Shown piece after piece: positions 8,540 to 16,043 of a stretch of 32,069 nt of DNA. Position 1 is the stretch's first letter. Each line of letters starts with the position of its first letter. The DNA is from Lentisphaerota bacterium. Lineage in GTDB: Bacteria; Verrucomicrobiota; Kiritimatiellia; PWTM01. The notes beneath the pieces were generated by a model. That model was not told where the DNA came from and searched no databases. It worked only from the letters and a program-made list of their open reading frames with translations. Where the stretch lies: contig VGWF01000052.1 in assembly GCA_016873715.1 (NCBI GenBank), positions 1 through 32,069 of the forward strand. The letters run 5' to 3'. The position numbers were made by a program, and so were the translations under genes.

Positions 8540-9619
8540 TCAGCGGACCAGGTCCGCGTAGTACTGGTGGATCTCGGACTCCTTCGCGAAGATGTTCAGG
8601 ATCAGCGCCACGCGGATCCACATGCCGTTGCGCGCCTGGCGCCAGTACATCGCGCGCGGGTCGCTGTCGACCTCGACGGCGATCTCGTGGCGGCGGGGCA
8701 GCGGATGCATCAGGATGGCCTCGGGACGGAGGACCTTCAGGTGCGCGGGCGTGAAGCAGAAGCGGCTGATGTCGACCGGGCGGCTCTCGCCGGGCTTGTC
8801 CCACTCGTCCTGGATGCGCGTCATGTAGATCGCGTCCGCCTCGCCGACGACGCGGTTGAAGTCATCCGTCAGCTCGAACTCCACCCCGGCGGCGGAGAGC
8901 TGGGCGAGGATGTCCTGCCCGATCTGCAGGCTCGGCGGGGCGACGAAGCGCATGCGGACGCCCGGGTAGAGCGTGAGCACCTGCGCGAGCGAGCGGACCG
9001 TGCGGCCGCGGAGCAGGTCGCCGACGAACGCGATGGTCCTGCCCTCGATGCCGCCGCGCGCCTCGAAGCTGCGCTGCAGCGTGTAGACGTCCAGCAGCGC
9101 CTGCGTCGGATGCTGGTCCTTGCCGGAGCCCGCGTTGATCACGGGCACCTCGCGCTCGGTGTTCGAGAGCAGCCACGCGATCTTCTCGGCGAAGCCGCCC
9201 TCGGGATGGCGCATGATGATCAGGTCGAAGTAGGAGCTGAACGTGCGGACGGAATCCTCCGGCGACTCGCCCTTCAGCTCGCTCGACGTGCTCGTGTCGC
9301 GCACCTCCGCCGGGTGGAGGCCGACGATCTGGCACGCCGCGTAGAACGAGAGGAACGTGCGCGTCGACGGCTGCGCGAAGTAGAGCATCGCGCGGCGGTC
9401 CTGCAGCAGGCTCTGCAGGAACATCCGGCCGCCCTTCGTCTTCGCGATGCGGCGCGTCCGGGTGGCGGTCTCGCAGAGGGCGTCGAGGAACGCGCGGCCG
9501 AACTGCTGCGCGAACAGCGCGTGGTAGACCCGGCCGTCCCCCGACTGGAACAGGCGGGCCTTCTCGGACGGGCCGAGCGCCTTGAACTCCTCCCACGGCG
9601 GCATGACGCGGTCTTCCAT
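8540..9619 (-). CDS. pyrB: Aspartate carbamoyltransferase catalytic subunit
   Basis: This enzyme condenses carbamoyl phosphate with aspartate in the committed step of pyrimidine synthesis. The product from the ATG at 9619 has 359 residues, about 50 more than the common catalytic chain, mostly as an N-terminal extension. Signatures are PSTRT (84-88), a lysine loop SSELKGESPEDSVRT, HPTQALLD (170) and MHPLPR. A second ATG at 9604 is an alternative start. No pyrI regulatory chain is nearby. The gene is divergent from the lipase gene and leads the pyrB-argF run. Confidence 0.95.
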   Translation of the reverse strand: MEDRVMPPWEEFKALGPSEKARLFQSGDGRVYHALFAQQFGRAFLDALCETATRTRRIAKTKGGRMFLQSLLQDRRAMLYFAQPSTRTFLSFYAACQIVGLHPAEVRDTSTSSELKGESPEDSVRTFSSYFDLIIMRHPEGGFAEKIAWLLSNTEREVPVINAGSGKDQHPTQALLDVYTLQRSFEARGGIEGRTIAFVGDLLRGRTVRSLAQVLTLYPGVRMRFVAPPSLQIGQDILAQLSAAGVEFELTDDFNRVVGEADAIYMTRIQDEWDKPGESRPVDISRFCFTPAHLKVLRPEAILMHPLPRRHEIAVEVDSDPRAMYWRQARNGMWIRVALILNIFAKESEIHQYYADLVR

Positions 9620-9651
9620 AGGCGTTCCCCACTTCGGTTGGCAGGCGGGCG

Positions 9652-9681
9652 ATGCTAGCCCCGCCCCCCGCCCCCGCGCAA
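9652..9681 (-). promoter_or_regulatory. Candidate promoter of pyrB
   Basis: On the minus strand TTGCGC (9681-9676), 18 bp, then TAGCAT (9657-9652), leaving a leader of roughly 25 nt before the ATG at 9619. Confidence 0.4.
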
Positions 9682-9701
9682 GCGCGGGTTTCGGAAGCCG
9701 G

Positions 9702-9860
9702 GCGCGGAGGGCGGAGAGCCGGGCGAGGCCCGAGGTTCGGGGTCCGAAGGCCGAGGTCCGGGATCCGAAGTCCGGGATCCGAGACTCGAAACCCCTCCTC
9801 CCCGACACCTGAACCCTGGCACCCTCTCCGCGACGCCTGGAGCGTGGAACTTGGAACACA
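9702..9860 (-). repeat. Modular 7-bp-period array between pyrB and the lipase gene
   Basis: From 9728 to 9790 consecutive heptamers read GCCCGAG, GTTCGGG, GTCCGAA, GGCCGAG, GTCCGGG, ATCCGAA, GTCCGGG, ATCCGAG, ACTCGAA. From 9805 to 9860 they read ACACCTG, AACCCTG, GCACCCT, CTCCGCG, ACGCCTG, GAGCGTG, GAACTTG, GAACACA. The left edge (9702-9722) holds GCGCGGA and GGGCGGA units. On the minus strand the link between blocks contains GTGTCGGGGAGGAGG, which is identical to 15 nt in the array at 31200-31316. Confidence 0.8.
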
Positions 9861-9873
9861 TCCGCGGTAGGAT
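9844..9873 (+). promoter_or_regulatory. Candidate promoter of the lipase gene
   Basis: GTGGAA (9844-9849), 18 bp, then TAGGAT (9868-9873). The ATG at 9880 begins 6 nt after the -10 box, so the mRNA may be leaderless. The -35 box falls inside the heptamer array. Confidence 0.4.
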
Positions 9874-9879
9874 GCCGCC

Positions 9880-10578
9880 ATGAAGACGCCCGTTCTCGCC
9901 ATCCTCGCGGCCCTGGCGCTCACGGCCGGCGCGGGGGCCGCCGAGCGCGTCGTGCTGCTCCACGGCATGGGGCGAACCCCGCGCTCGATGGCCCGCATGG
10001 AGCACGGCCTGCGCGACGCCGGTTTCGACGTCGTGAACCTCGGCTATCCGTCGACGAGCCGCGGGGTCGAGGACCTCGCCCGGGAGACGCTGGAGCCGGT
10101 CTTCGCCGCGGCGGGCGCGACGCAGCGCGTACACTTCGTCACGCATTCCCTCGGGGGCATCATGGTGCGGGTCTACGCGACGGCCCGCCGCCCGCCGGCC
10201 CTCGGACGCGTCGTCATGCTCGCCCCGCCGAACGAGGGCAGCGAGCTGGCCGACGCGCTGGCCTCGAACATCCTCTACCGCGCCGCGACCGGTCCCGCCG
10301 GACAGCAGCTCGGCACGGGCTCCAACTCCGTGCCGCTCCGGCTCGGCCCCGTGGAATTCGAACTCGGCGTGATCGCGGGAAGCCGGACGCTCAACCCCCT
10401 CTTCTCGCACATCGTCCCCGGCCTCGACGACGGCAAGGTGTCGGTCGACCGCGCCCGCGTGGGGGGGATGAAGGACTTCCTCGTCGTCCCCTCCAGCCAC
10501 ACCTGGATCATGAGCGACGACGTGGTCATCGCGCAGACGGTCCGGTTCCTGCGCGAAGGGAAGTTCGCGAAGGAGTAG
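9880..10578 (+). CDS. Secreted alpha/beta-hydrolase, lipase/esterase family
   Basis: The 232-residue product starts with a signal peptide (MKTPVLAILAALALTAGAGA) and so acts outside the cytoplasm. VVLLHGMGRTPRSM is the oxyanion-hole region, VTHSLGG places the nucleophile Ser at 90, the DDGKVSV segment near 173 offers the acid and PSSHTW the His at 197. The shape resembles LipA/EstA-type carboxylesterases and PGAP1-like hydrolases; the ester substrate is unknown. It stands alone between a divergent pyrB and a convergent PEP-CTERM gene, and the stop codons of the convergent pair are only 7 bp apart. Confidence 0.86.
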   Translation: MKTPVLAILAALALTAGAGAAERVVLLHGMGRTPRSMARMEHGLRDAGFDVVNLGYPSTSRGVEDLARETLEPVFAAAGATQRVHFVTHSLGGIMVRVYATARRPPALGRVVMLAPPNEGSELADALASNILYRAATGPAGQQLGTGSNSVPLRLGPVEFELGVIAGSRTLNPLFSHIVPGLDDGKVSVDRARVGGMKDFLVVPSSHTWIMSDDVVIAQTVRFLREGKFAKE

Positions 10579-10585
10579 GCGTCGG

Positions 10586-11227
10586 TCACTGCCTGCGACG
10601 ACGGACGGCCAGGATCAGCGCACCGCCGATCAACAGCACCGCCGCGCCCGGCTCCGGCACCGTGCTCACACCGGCATTCCCACCGAAGAAGAAGTTGCGG
10701 GAATCGCCGGTCAGCTGATTGGTCGGGAACGCCAGGGTGGCCGTGCCGAACAGGTACCGCGAAGGCAGGCTCCCGGCGGTCACATGGGGGTCGATGGTGA
10801 GCCCGCCCACCACGTGCTCCTCTTCGTTGATGAACCGGTCGGTGAGGGCCGGTACCGTCGCCGCCACCGTGTAGGTCGTGTTCGGATCGAGCGCCACGGC
10901 GGGACCGATGCTGACCTCACGGAAACGCCCGTTCAGCGTCGCCCCGGTTCCGGCCCCGATCGTCGCCGAGGCGACCAGCTGCGTGGTGCCGGTCCTGTAG
11001 ACCCCCACCCGGTGGGACACCTGCAGGCCATCGGCGCCGTCATCATAGAACGAAAGTGCCGTGAGATAGAGCGGCGTGATCCCGGTTGTGAAATCCCAAC
11101 CGACCACCCGGTCGTCGTAATCCCGGAACCCCATATAAGCCGAGCCGAAACTGGCCACCAAGTCCGCGCGGGCGGTCATGACCGCCGCCGCGGCAAGCCC
11201 CATCAGCCCAAACAGACTCTTCCTCAT
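10586..11227 (-). CDS. PEP-CTERM sorting domain protein, DUF4082-like
   Basis: The 213-residue exported protein has a signal peptide (to about residue 21), a beta-rich body with GWDFTTGITPLYLTALSFYDD and HRVGVY that resembles DUF4082, and a C-terminal sorting signal: VPEPG, a hydrophobic helix, then VRRRRQ. Such proteins are processed by exosortase and usually end up in the envelope or an extracellular matrix with exopolysaccharide; no exosortase is in the window. The start at 11227 is preceded by GGAGG at a good distance. Its base composition looks slightly less GC-rich than its neighbours. Confidence 0.88.
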   Translation of the reverse strand: MRKSLFGLMGLAAAAVMTARADLVASFGSAYMGFRDYDDRVVGWDFTTGITPLYLTALSFYDDGADGLQVSHRVGVYRTGTTQLVASATIGAGTGATLNGRFREVSIGPAVALDPNTTYTVAATVPALTDRFINEEEHVVGGLTIDPHVTAGSLPSRYLFGTATLAFPTNQLTGDSRNFFFGGNAGVSTVPEPGAAVLLIGGALILAVRRRRQ

Positions 11228-11269
11228 CTTGCGATCCTCCAAGCGCGTAGGTTCAAACGCGACCACAGG

Positions 11270-11298
11270 AGGATGCCGATCTTCCTTCGCAACGTCAA
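11270..11298 (-). promoter_or_regulatory. Candidate promoter of the PEP-CTERM gene
   Basis: On the minus strand TTGACG (11298-11293), 17 bp, then CATCCT (11275-11270), about 40 nt before the ATG at 11227. Confidence 0.45.
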
Positions 11299-11402
11299 CC
11301 ACGGAAGAACATTGCGGAGCACGACAACGAGAGCCACCCTCTCCCCGCGGTCCGTGGGCCGCTCCGCGATCCCCACGTCCGCGCACGGCCCAACTTGAAA
11401 CC

Positions 11403-11434
11403 GCGGACCGCGCGGCGGGCTCCGCCGGGTCCGC
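11403..11434 (-). terminator. GC-rich hairpin downstream of zwf
   Basis: GCGGACC (11403-11409) pairs with GGTCCGC (11428-11434), enclosing CGGCGG-GCT-CCGCCG. It begins 4 nt past the zwf stop. No clear T tract follows, so it may be a weak or Rho-assisted terminator. The rest of the 11228-11437 spacer shows no gene. Confidence 0.45.
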
Positions 11435-11437
11435 GCC

Positions 11438-12996
11438 TCAGGCTTCCGGGTTATGCCAGTCGGTGTCGTAGTTCGCGAAGATCGAGGCGGCCTCGGACGG
11501 CCCCCAGGACCCCGCCGGGTAGAAGGCGACGGGAGCGCAATCGTCGAGGCCCTCCCACGCGCGGAGGACGGGCTGGACGACGCGCCACTGGGCCTCGACC
11601 TCGTCGGAACGGGTGAAGAGGGTCGAGTCGCCGCGGATCGCGTCGAGCAGCAGGCGCTCGTAGGCCTCCGGCAGGGCGCCGGGCCACTGGCCGGAGTAGA
11701 GGAAGTCCATCACGACGTCCTCGACGAGCACCTGCAGCGCCGGCCGCTTGGCCGAGAAGCGCAGCGAGATGCCCTCCTCCGGCTGGATGCGGAAGATCAG
11801 CCGGTTCGGCTTCGCGCCGGTGAGGTCGCACATGTCGCCCACGCACTCGACGGTCTGGAAGAGTTGCAGCGGCGGGATCTTGAACTGGACCGTGATCTCC
11901 GTCACCCGGCGGCGAAGCCGCTTGCCGGTGCGCAGGTAGATCGGCACGCCCTTCCACCGCCAGTTCTCGATGTCGACGCGCATCGCAACGTAGGTCGGCG
12001 TGGAGGACTCCGGCTGGATGCGCTCCTCCTGCCGGTAGCCCGGGACGGCCTTCCCGGCGACCTCGCCCCCGACGTACTGCGCGCGCACGGCCACGCCGTC
12101 GACGCAGCCGGGCGAAACGGGCACGACGGATTGCAGCACCTTGACCTTCTCGTTGCGGATCGCGTCGGCCGTCATCCTCGACGGCGGCTCCATCGTCACC
12201 AGGCACAGCAGCTGCATCAGGTGGTTCTGGACCATGTCGCGCAGCGCGCCGGTCTCGTCGTAGAAGGCGCCGCGCCCGCTCTCCATGCCGACCGTCTCCG
12301 CCGCGGTGATCTGGATGTGGTCGACGTAGCGGTGGTTGAAGATCGGCTCGAAGATCGCGTTGGCGAAGCGGAAGGAGAGGATGTTCTGGACCGTCTCCTT
12401 GCCGAGGTAGTGGTCGATCCGGTAGATCTGCGACTCGTTCAGGTAGTTCAGGCACGCGCGGTTGAGCGCCAGCGCGCTCTCGAGGTCGCGGCCGAACGGC
12501 TTCTCGATCACGACGCGCGTCCACAGCGGATCGAACGGCCCGTGCACCATGCCGTACTCGCTCAGGTGGCGGATGATCACCTCGAACAGCTCGGCCTTCA
12601 CGGACAGGTAGAAGAGGTGGTTGCGCGGCAGGCGCGGGTCGGAGTCGAGACGGCCCTTGAACCCGGCGAAGGTGCGCGGGTCGGCCTCGACGTCGCCGAG
12701 GTGGTAGTAGATGTGCGGCAGGAAGGCCTCGAGCTCCCCGGGCTGGGGGGGCGTGTGGGCGAACTTCCCCCGATCGACTCGCCCATCCAGGCGCGGAACG
12801 ACTCGTCGGTGTAGTCGCGCCGCGCGAAGCCGACCACGGCGAACTGGTCGGGCAGCAGCCCCTGGCGGAACAGCGAGAACAGGGCCGGCATCAGCTTGCG
12901 GTGGGTCAGGTCGCCGGTGGCCCCGAAGATCGTGAGGGTGAAGGGATCGCGGACACGAAAACCGCCCGACGCAATCCCGGCATGCTGTACGGCCAT
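11438..12996 (-). CDS. zwf: Glucose-6-phosphate 1-dehydrogenase (frameshifted in this sequence)
   Basis: This enzyme oxidises glucose 6-phosphate to 6-phosphogluconolactone with NAD(P), the entry to the pentose phosphate pathway. From the ATG at 12996 (Shine-Dalgarno AAGGG upstream) the N-terminal part has the dinucleotide site FGATGDLTHRK; the rest has VIEKPFGRD, the active-site RIDHYLGKE, RWKGVPIYLRTGKRL and the normal C-terminus. Frame is lost between 12744 and 12771, where homology moves to the next frame. Adding one base, in either the 7-G run (12745-12751) or the 5-C run (12767-12771), restores one 519-residue protein of normal length. A missed homopolymer base is the simplest explanation; a real mutation is possible. 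Confidence 0.9.
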
Positions 12997-13048
12997 GGCC
13001 ACACCCTTCCCTTGGGACCGGCCGCCGGAGCGGCGGCGCATTGCCGAC

Positions 13049-13076
13049 AGTGTACGCGGCGTCGCGCGGGCGTCAA
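13049..13076 (-). promoter_or_regulatory. Candidate strong promoter of zwf
   Basis: On the minus strand TTGACG (13076-13071), 16 bp, then TACACT (13054-13049), with a leader of about 45 nt to the ATG at 12996. It is divergent from the trpD promoter. Confidence 0.5.
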
Positions 13077-13139
13077 ATGCCGGCGCCACGTCCGGGAACC
13101 GCCGATGCGCCCCCGCGTGCCGCCGCGGCCGCATTCCCG

Positions 13140-13168
13140 TTGCCGCGCCCGGCGGGCTGCCGTATCCT
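13140..13168 (+). promoter_or_regulatory. Candidate promoter of trpD
   Basis: TTGCCG (13140-13145), 17 bp, then TATCCT (13163-13168), 25 nt before the ATG at 13194. Confidence 0.45.
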
Positions 13169-13193
13169 TGCCCCCAGCACGGGGGATCCGACG

Positions 13194-14219
13194 ATGATCC
13201 GGGAATCGATTGCGGGGCTGGCGGAGGGGCGGGTCCCGTCGCGGGACCAGGCGCGCGACGTGATGCGCGAGATCATGTCGGGCGCGGCGACGCCCGCGCA
13301 GATCTCCGCCTACATCACCGCGCTTCGGATCCGCGGCGAGACCGCCGAGGTCATCGCCGGCAGCGCCGAGGCGATGCGCGAGCACTTCACCCCCGTCCCG
13401 GCGCCCGAGGGCGTCGTCGTCGACACCTGCGGCACCGGCGGCGACGGCGCGAAGACCTTCAACATCTCCACCGCCGCCGCGTTCGTCGCGGCCGGCGCGG
13501 GCGCGGTGGTCGCCAAGCACGGCAACCGCAGCGTCTCCAGCGCGTGCGGCAGCGCGGACGTCCTCGCCGCGCTCGGCGTCAACCTCGACGTGACCCCGTC
13601 GGTCATGGCGCGCTGCCTCCGCGAGATCGGCATCGCCTTCCTCTTCGCCCCGGCGCTCCACCCGGCGATGAAGCACGCGATCGGCCCGCGCCGCGAGATC
13701 GGCATCCGCACCATCTTCAACATCCTCGGCCCCCTCTCGAATCCCGCCGGCGCCCGGCACGGCGTCCTCGGCGTCTACCACGAGGCCCTGGTCCCCGTCC
13801 TCGCCCGCGCGGCGGCGGACCTCGGCGCCGCCCGGCTCTACATCGTCCACGGCTCCGACGGCCTCGACGAGATCACCCTCACCGGCCCCTCGACCATCGG
13901 CGAGGTGCGCGACGGGAACGTCCGGGTCTCGACCTTCCACCCGCGCGAGGCCGGCCTTGCGCCGTGCGATCCGGCCGACCTCGCCGGCGGCGACGCCGCG
14001 ATGAACGCGGCGATCCTGCGCGAGATCCTCGCCGGCGGCGAGGGGCCTCGCCGCGACATCGTCCGGCTCAACGCCGCCGCCGCCATCGCGGCCGCCGGCC
14101 TGGCGGAGGGCCTCAGGGATGGCGTGACGAAGGCCGCCGCCGCGATCGACTCCGGCGCCGCGCTGGCCAAGCTCGACGCCCTGGTCCGCATGACCGCCCC
14201 CTCGAACCCTCCCCGATGA
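13194..14219 (+). CDS. trpD: Anthranilate phosphoribosyltransferase
   Basis: This enzyme transfers phosphoribose from PRPP to anthranilate in tryptophan synthesis. The 341-residue product has the PRPP/Mg loop CGTGGDGAKTFNIST (from 79), the glycine-rich KHGNRSVSSACGSADVL and FNILGPLSNP, all diagnostic. The ATG at 13194 follows a GGGGGAT ribosome site; upstream codons in the same frame lie in the promoter region and are not coding. No other trp gene is present, so it is a stand-alone copy here. Confidence 0.96.
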   Translation: MIRESIAGLAEGRVPSRDQARDVMREIMSGAATPAQISAYITALRIRGETAEVIAGSAEAMREHFTPVPAPEGVVVDTCGTGGDGAKTFNISTAAAFVAAGAGAVVAKHGNRSVSSACGSADVLAALGVNLDVTPSVMARCLREIGIAFLFAPALHPAMKHAIGPRREIGIRTIFNILGPLSNPAGARHGVLGVYHEALVPVLARAAADLGAARLYIVHGSDGLDEITLTGPSTIGEVRDGNVRVSTFHPREAGLAPCDPADLAGGDAAMNAAILREILAGGEGPRRDIVRLNAAAAIAAAGLAEGLRDGVTKAAAAIDSGAALAKLDALVRMTAPSNPPR

Positions 14220-14247
14220 ACGCCCGACCCACCCCGCAGGAGCGCCC

Positions 14248-15198
14248 ATGACCGCCCATCTGACCCGACGCCGCTTCACCGGCTGCGCCCTCGCCCTGGC
14301 CAGCTGGACCGCCGCCACCCGTTCCGCCCGCGCCGCGGCCGCGCCGCCCGCCGCCCGGCCGGGCGCGTTCCGCTTCGCCCTCAACGCGGCGACGATCCGC
14401 GGGCAGAAGCTCCCGCTCCCCGACCAGCTCCGCGCCGCCGCGGCGGCCGGCTTCGAGGGCTACGAGCCCTGGACCTCCGACCTGCTCGCCTTCCGCGACG
14501 GCGGCGGATCGCTGAAGGACCTCGGCAGGGAATGCGCCGGCCGCGGACTGCGCATCGTCAGCGCCATCGGCTTCGCGAAGTGGATCGTCGACGACGACGC
14601 CGAGCGCGCCAAGGGAGTCGAGCAGCTCAAGCGCGAGATGGAGGCCCTCGCCGAGCTCGGCGGCACCCACATCGCCGCGCCGCCCTCCGGGGCGACCAAG
14701 GCGGACGTGAAGCTCGACCTCGACCGCGTCGCCGAGCGCTACCGCGCCATCCTGACGATCGGCCGCGGCATCGGCGTCCTCCCCCAGATCGAGACGTGGG
14801 GCGCCTCCGCGAACCTGAGCCGCGTCTCCGAGGCCGCCTACGTCGCCGCCCAGGCGGGCGACCCCGACGCCTGCGTCCTGGCCGACGCCTACCACATGTA
14901 CAAGGGCGGCAGCGTCCCTGCCTCGCTGCGCCTGTTCTCCCCGCGCGCCCTCCACTGCTTCCACCTGAACGACTACCCCGCCCAGCCGCCGCGGGAGACC
15001 ATCAAGGACTCCGACCGCGTCTGGCCGGGCGACGGCGTCGCGCCGCTGGGCGAGATTCTCGGCGCGCTCGCCGCGGGCGGCGGCACCGTCTGGCTCTCGC
15101 TCGAACTCTTCAACGCGGCGTACTGGAGGCTCCCGGCCGACGAGGCCTGCCGCACCGGGCTGGCGAAAATGAAGGCCGTCGTCGCGGCCGCGGGCTGA
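14248..15198 (+). CDS. Tat-exported TIM-barrel protein, sugar phosphate isomerase/epimerase (xylose isomerase-like) family
   Basis: The 316-residue product begins with a Tat leader (TRRRF, then a hydrophobic stretch and an ARA-type cleavage region). The remainder fits an AP-endonuclease-2-like TIM barrel: FALNAATIRG at the first strand, repeated barrel strands such as LPQIETWG and VLADAYHMYKGG, and CFHLNDYPAQP near the end. Glu, Asp and His residues at the strand ends would bind a divalent metal. Such exported barrel proteins are numerous in PVC bacteria and probably act on sugars or inositol-like compounds; the substrate is unknown. GCAGGAGC lies upstream as a ribosome site, 28 bp after trpD. 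Confidence 0.85.
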   Translation: MTAHLTRRRFTGCALALASWTAATRSARAAAAPPAARPGAFRFALNAATIRGQKLPLPDQLRAAAAAGFEGYEPWTSDLLAFRDGGGSLKDLGRECAGRGLRIVSAIGFAKWIVDDDAERAKGVEQLKREMEALAELGGTHIAAPPSGATKADVKLDLDRVAERYRAILTIGRGIGVLPQIETWGASANLSRVSEAAYVAAQAGDPDACVLADAYHMYKGGSVPASLRLFSPRALHCFHLNDYPAQPPRETIKDSDRVWPGDGVAPLGEILGALAAGGGTVWLSLELFNAAYWRLPADEACRTGLAKMKAVVAAAG

Positions 15199-15321
15199 GG
15201 TTCGCAGGTTCACAGGTTCAGAGGTTCCGCGTTGGTTGTTGGATGTTGGGTGTTGGTTGTTGGATGTTCGATGTTCGGTGTTCGATGTTCGGTGTTCGCT
15301 TTTCGCTGTTCGATGTTCGCA
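15199..15321 (+). repeat. 8-bp then 7-bp period array abutting a start codon
   Basis: The spacer starts with an 8-bp period (AGGTTCGC, AGGTTCAC, AGGTTCAG, AGGTTCCG). From 15231 there are 13 contiguous heptamers: five GTTGGNT units, then GTTCGAT, GTTCGGT, GTTCGAT, GTTCGGT, GTTCGCT, TTTCGCT, GTTCGAT and GTTCGCA. The last base of the last unit is the A of the next gene's ATG (15321). No Shine-Dalgarno is present. Confidence 0.9.
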
Positions 15322-16043
15322 TGCGCTTTCTGCTCTACAACATCCGGTACGGGACGGGCGGCACGCCCGGCCGCGGGCCCTTCCAGTTCTTCCGCCGGAC
15401 CCAGGGCAACCTGGCGGCGATCATCGAGTTCATCCGCTCGGTGAATCCCGACGTGGCGGGGCTGGTGGAGGTCGACGCCGGATCCTACCGCTCGCACCGC
15501 CTGAACCAGGCGAAGGCAATCGCCGACGCGCTCGGCCACCACCACGCCTACCGGTCGAAGTACGGGGCCTCGTCGGTCGCGCACCGCATCCCGGTGATGC
15601 GCCAGCAGGGCAACGCCTTCGTCGTGCGCGACTCGACCGGCGACATGCGGTTCCACTACTTCACCAAGGGCGTGAAGAAGCTGGTGATCGAGCTGGAACT
15701 CGAGGAGGTCGTGATCTTCCTCGTCCACCTCGCGCTGGGCGGGCGGGTCCGGTCGCACCAGTTGCACGACCTCTACGCGCTCGTCAAGGCGTCGCGCAAG
15801 CCGGTGATCGTCGCCGGCGACTTCAACACGCTGTGGGGCGAGCACGAGATCCGCCTCTTCCTCGCCGCCTGCGGGCTGACGTCGGCCGATGCCCGCAACC
15901 ACCCGTCGTTCCCGAGCTGGAAGCCGAGGCGGCACCTGGACTTCATCCTCCACGGCCCGGGCATCATGATCGACCGGTTCGAGATCCCGAAGGTGCAGCT
16001 CTCCGACCACCTGCCGCTCGTCTGCGACTTCCACGTCGGATGA
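15321..16043 (+). CDS. Endonuclease/exonuclease/phosphatase (EEP) family protein
   Basis: The 240-residue product has the EEP metal-hydrolase landmarks: MRFLLYNIRYG at strand 1, PDVAGLVEVD with metal ligand Glu50, GDFNT at 166-170 and SDHLPL at 228-233. The fold hydrolyses phosphodiesters or phosphate esters in nucleic acids, inositol lipids or sugars; the real substrate cannot be told. It has no signal peptide. The start abuts a heptamer array and has no ribosome site, so translation may begin in an unusual way. The stop overlaps the next ATG by 4 bp (ATGA), so the pair is probably coupled. Confidence 0.87.
   Translation: MRFLLYNIRYGTGGTPGRGPFQFFRRTQGNLAAIIEFIRSVNPDVAGLVEVDAGSYRSHRLNQAKAIADALGHHHAYRSKYGASSVAHRIPVMRQQGNAFVVRDSTGDMRFHYFTKGVKKLVIELELEEVVIFLVHLALGGRVRSHQLHDLYALVKASRKPVIVAGDFNTLWGEHEIRLFLAACGLTSADARNHPSFPSWKPRRHLDFILHGPGIMIDRFEIPKVQLSDHLPLVCDFHVG

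Noticed and set aside
11228-11437. tRNA or other RNA gene in the PEP-CTERM to zwf spacer
   Set aside because: No cloverleaf or T-loop consensus was seen; the structure present is one GC hairpin next to the zwf stop.
15231-15321. CRISPR array
   Set aside because: No 25-40 bp repeat with unique spacers and no cas genes; the period is 7 bp without spacers.
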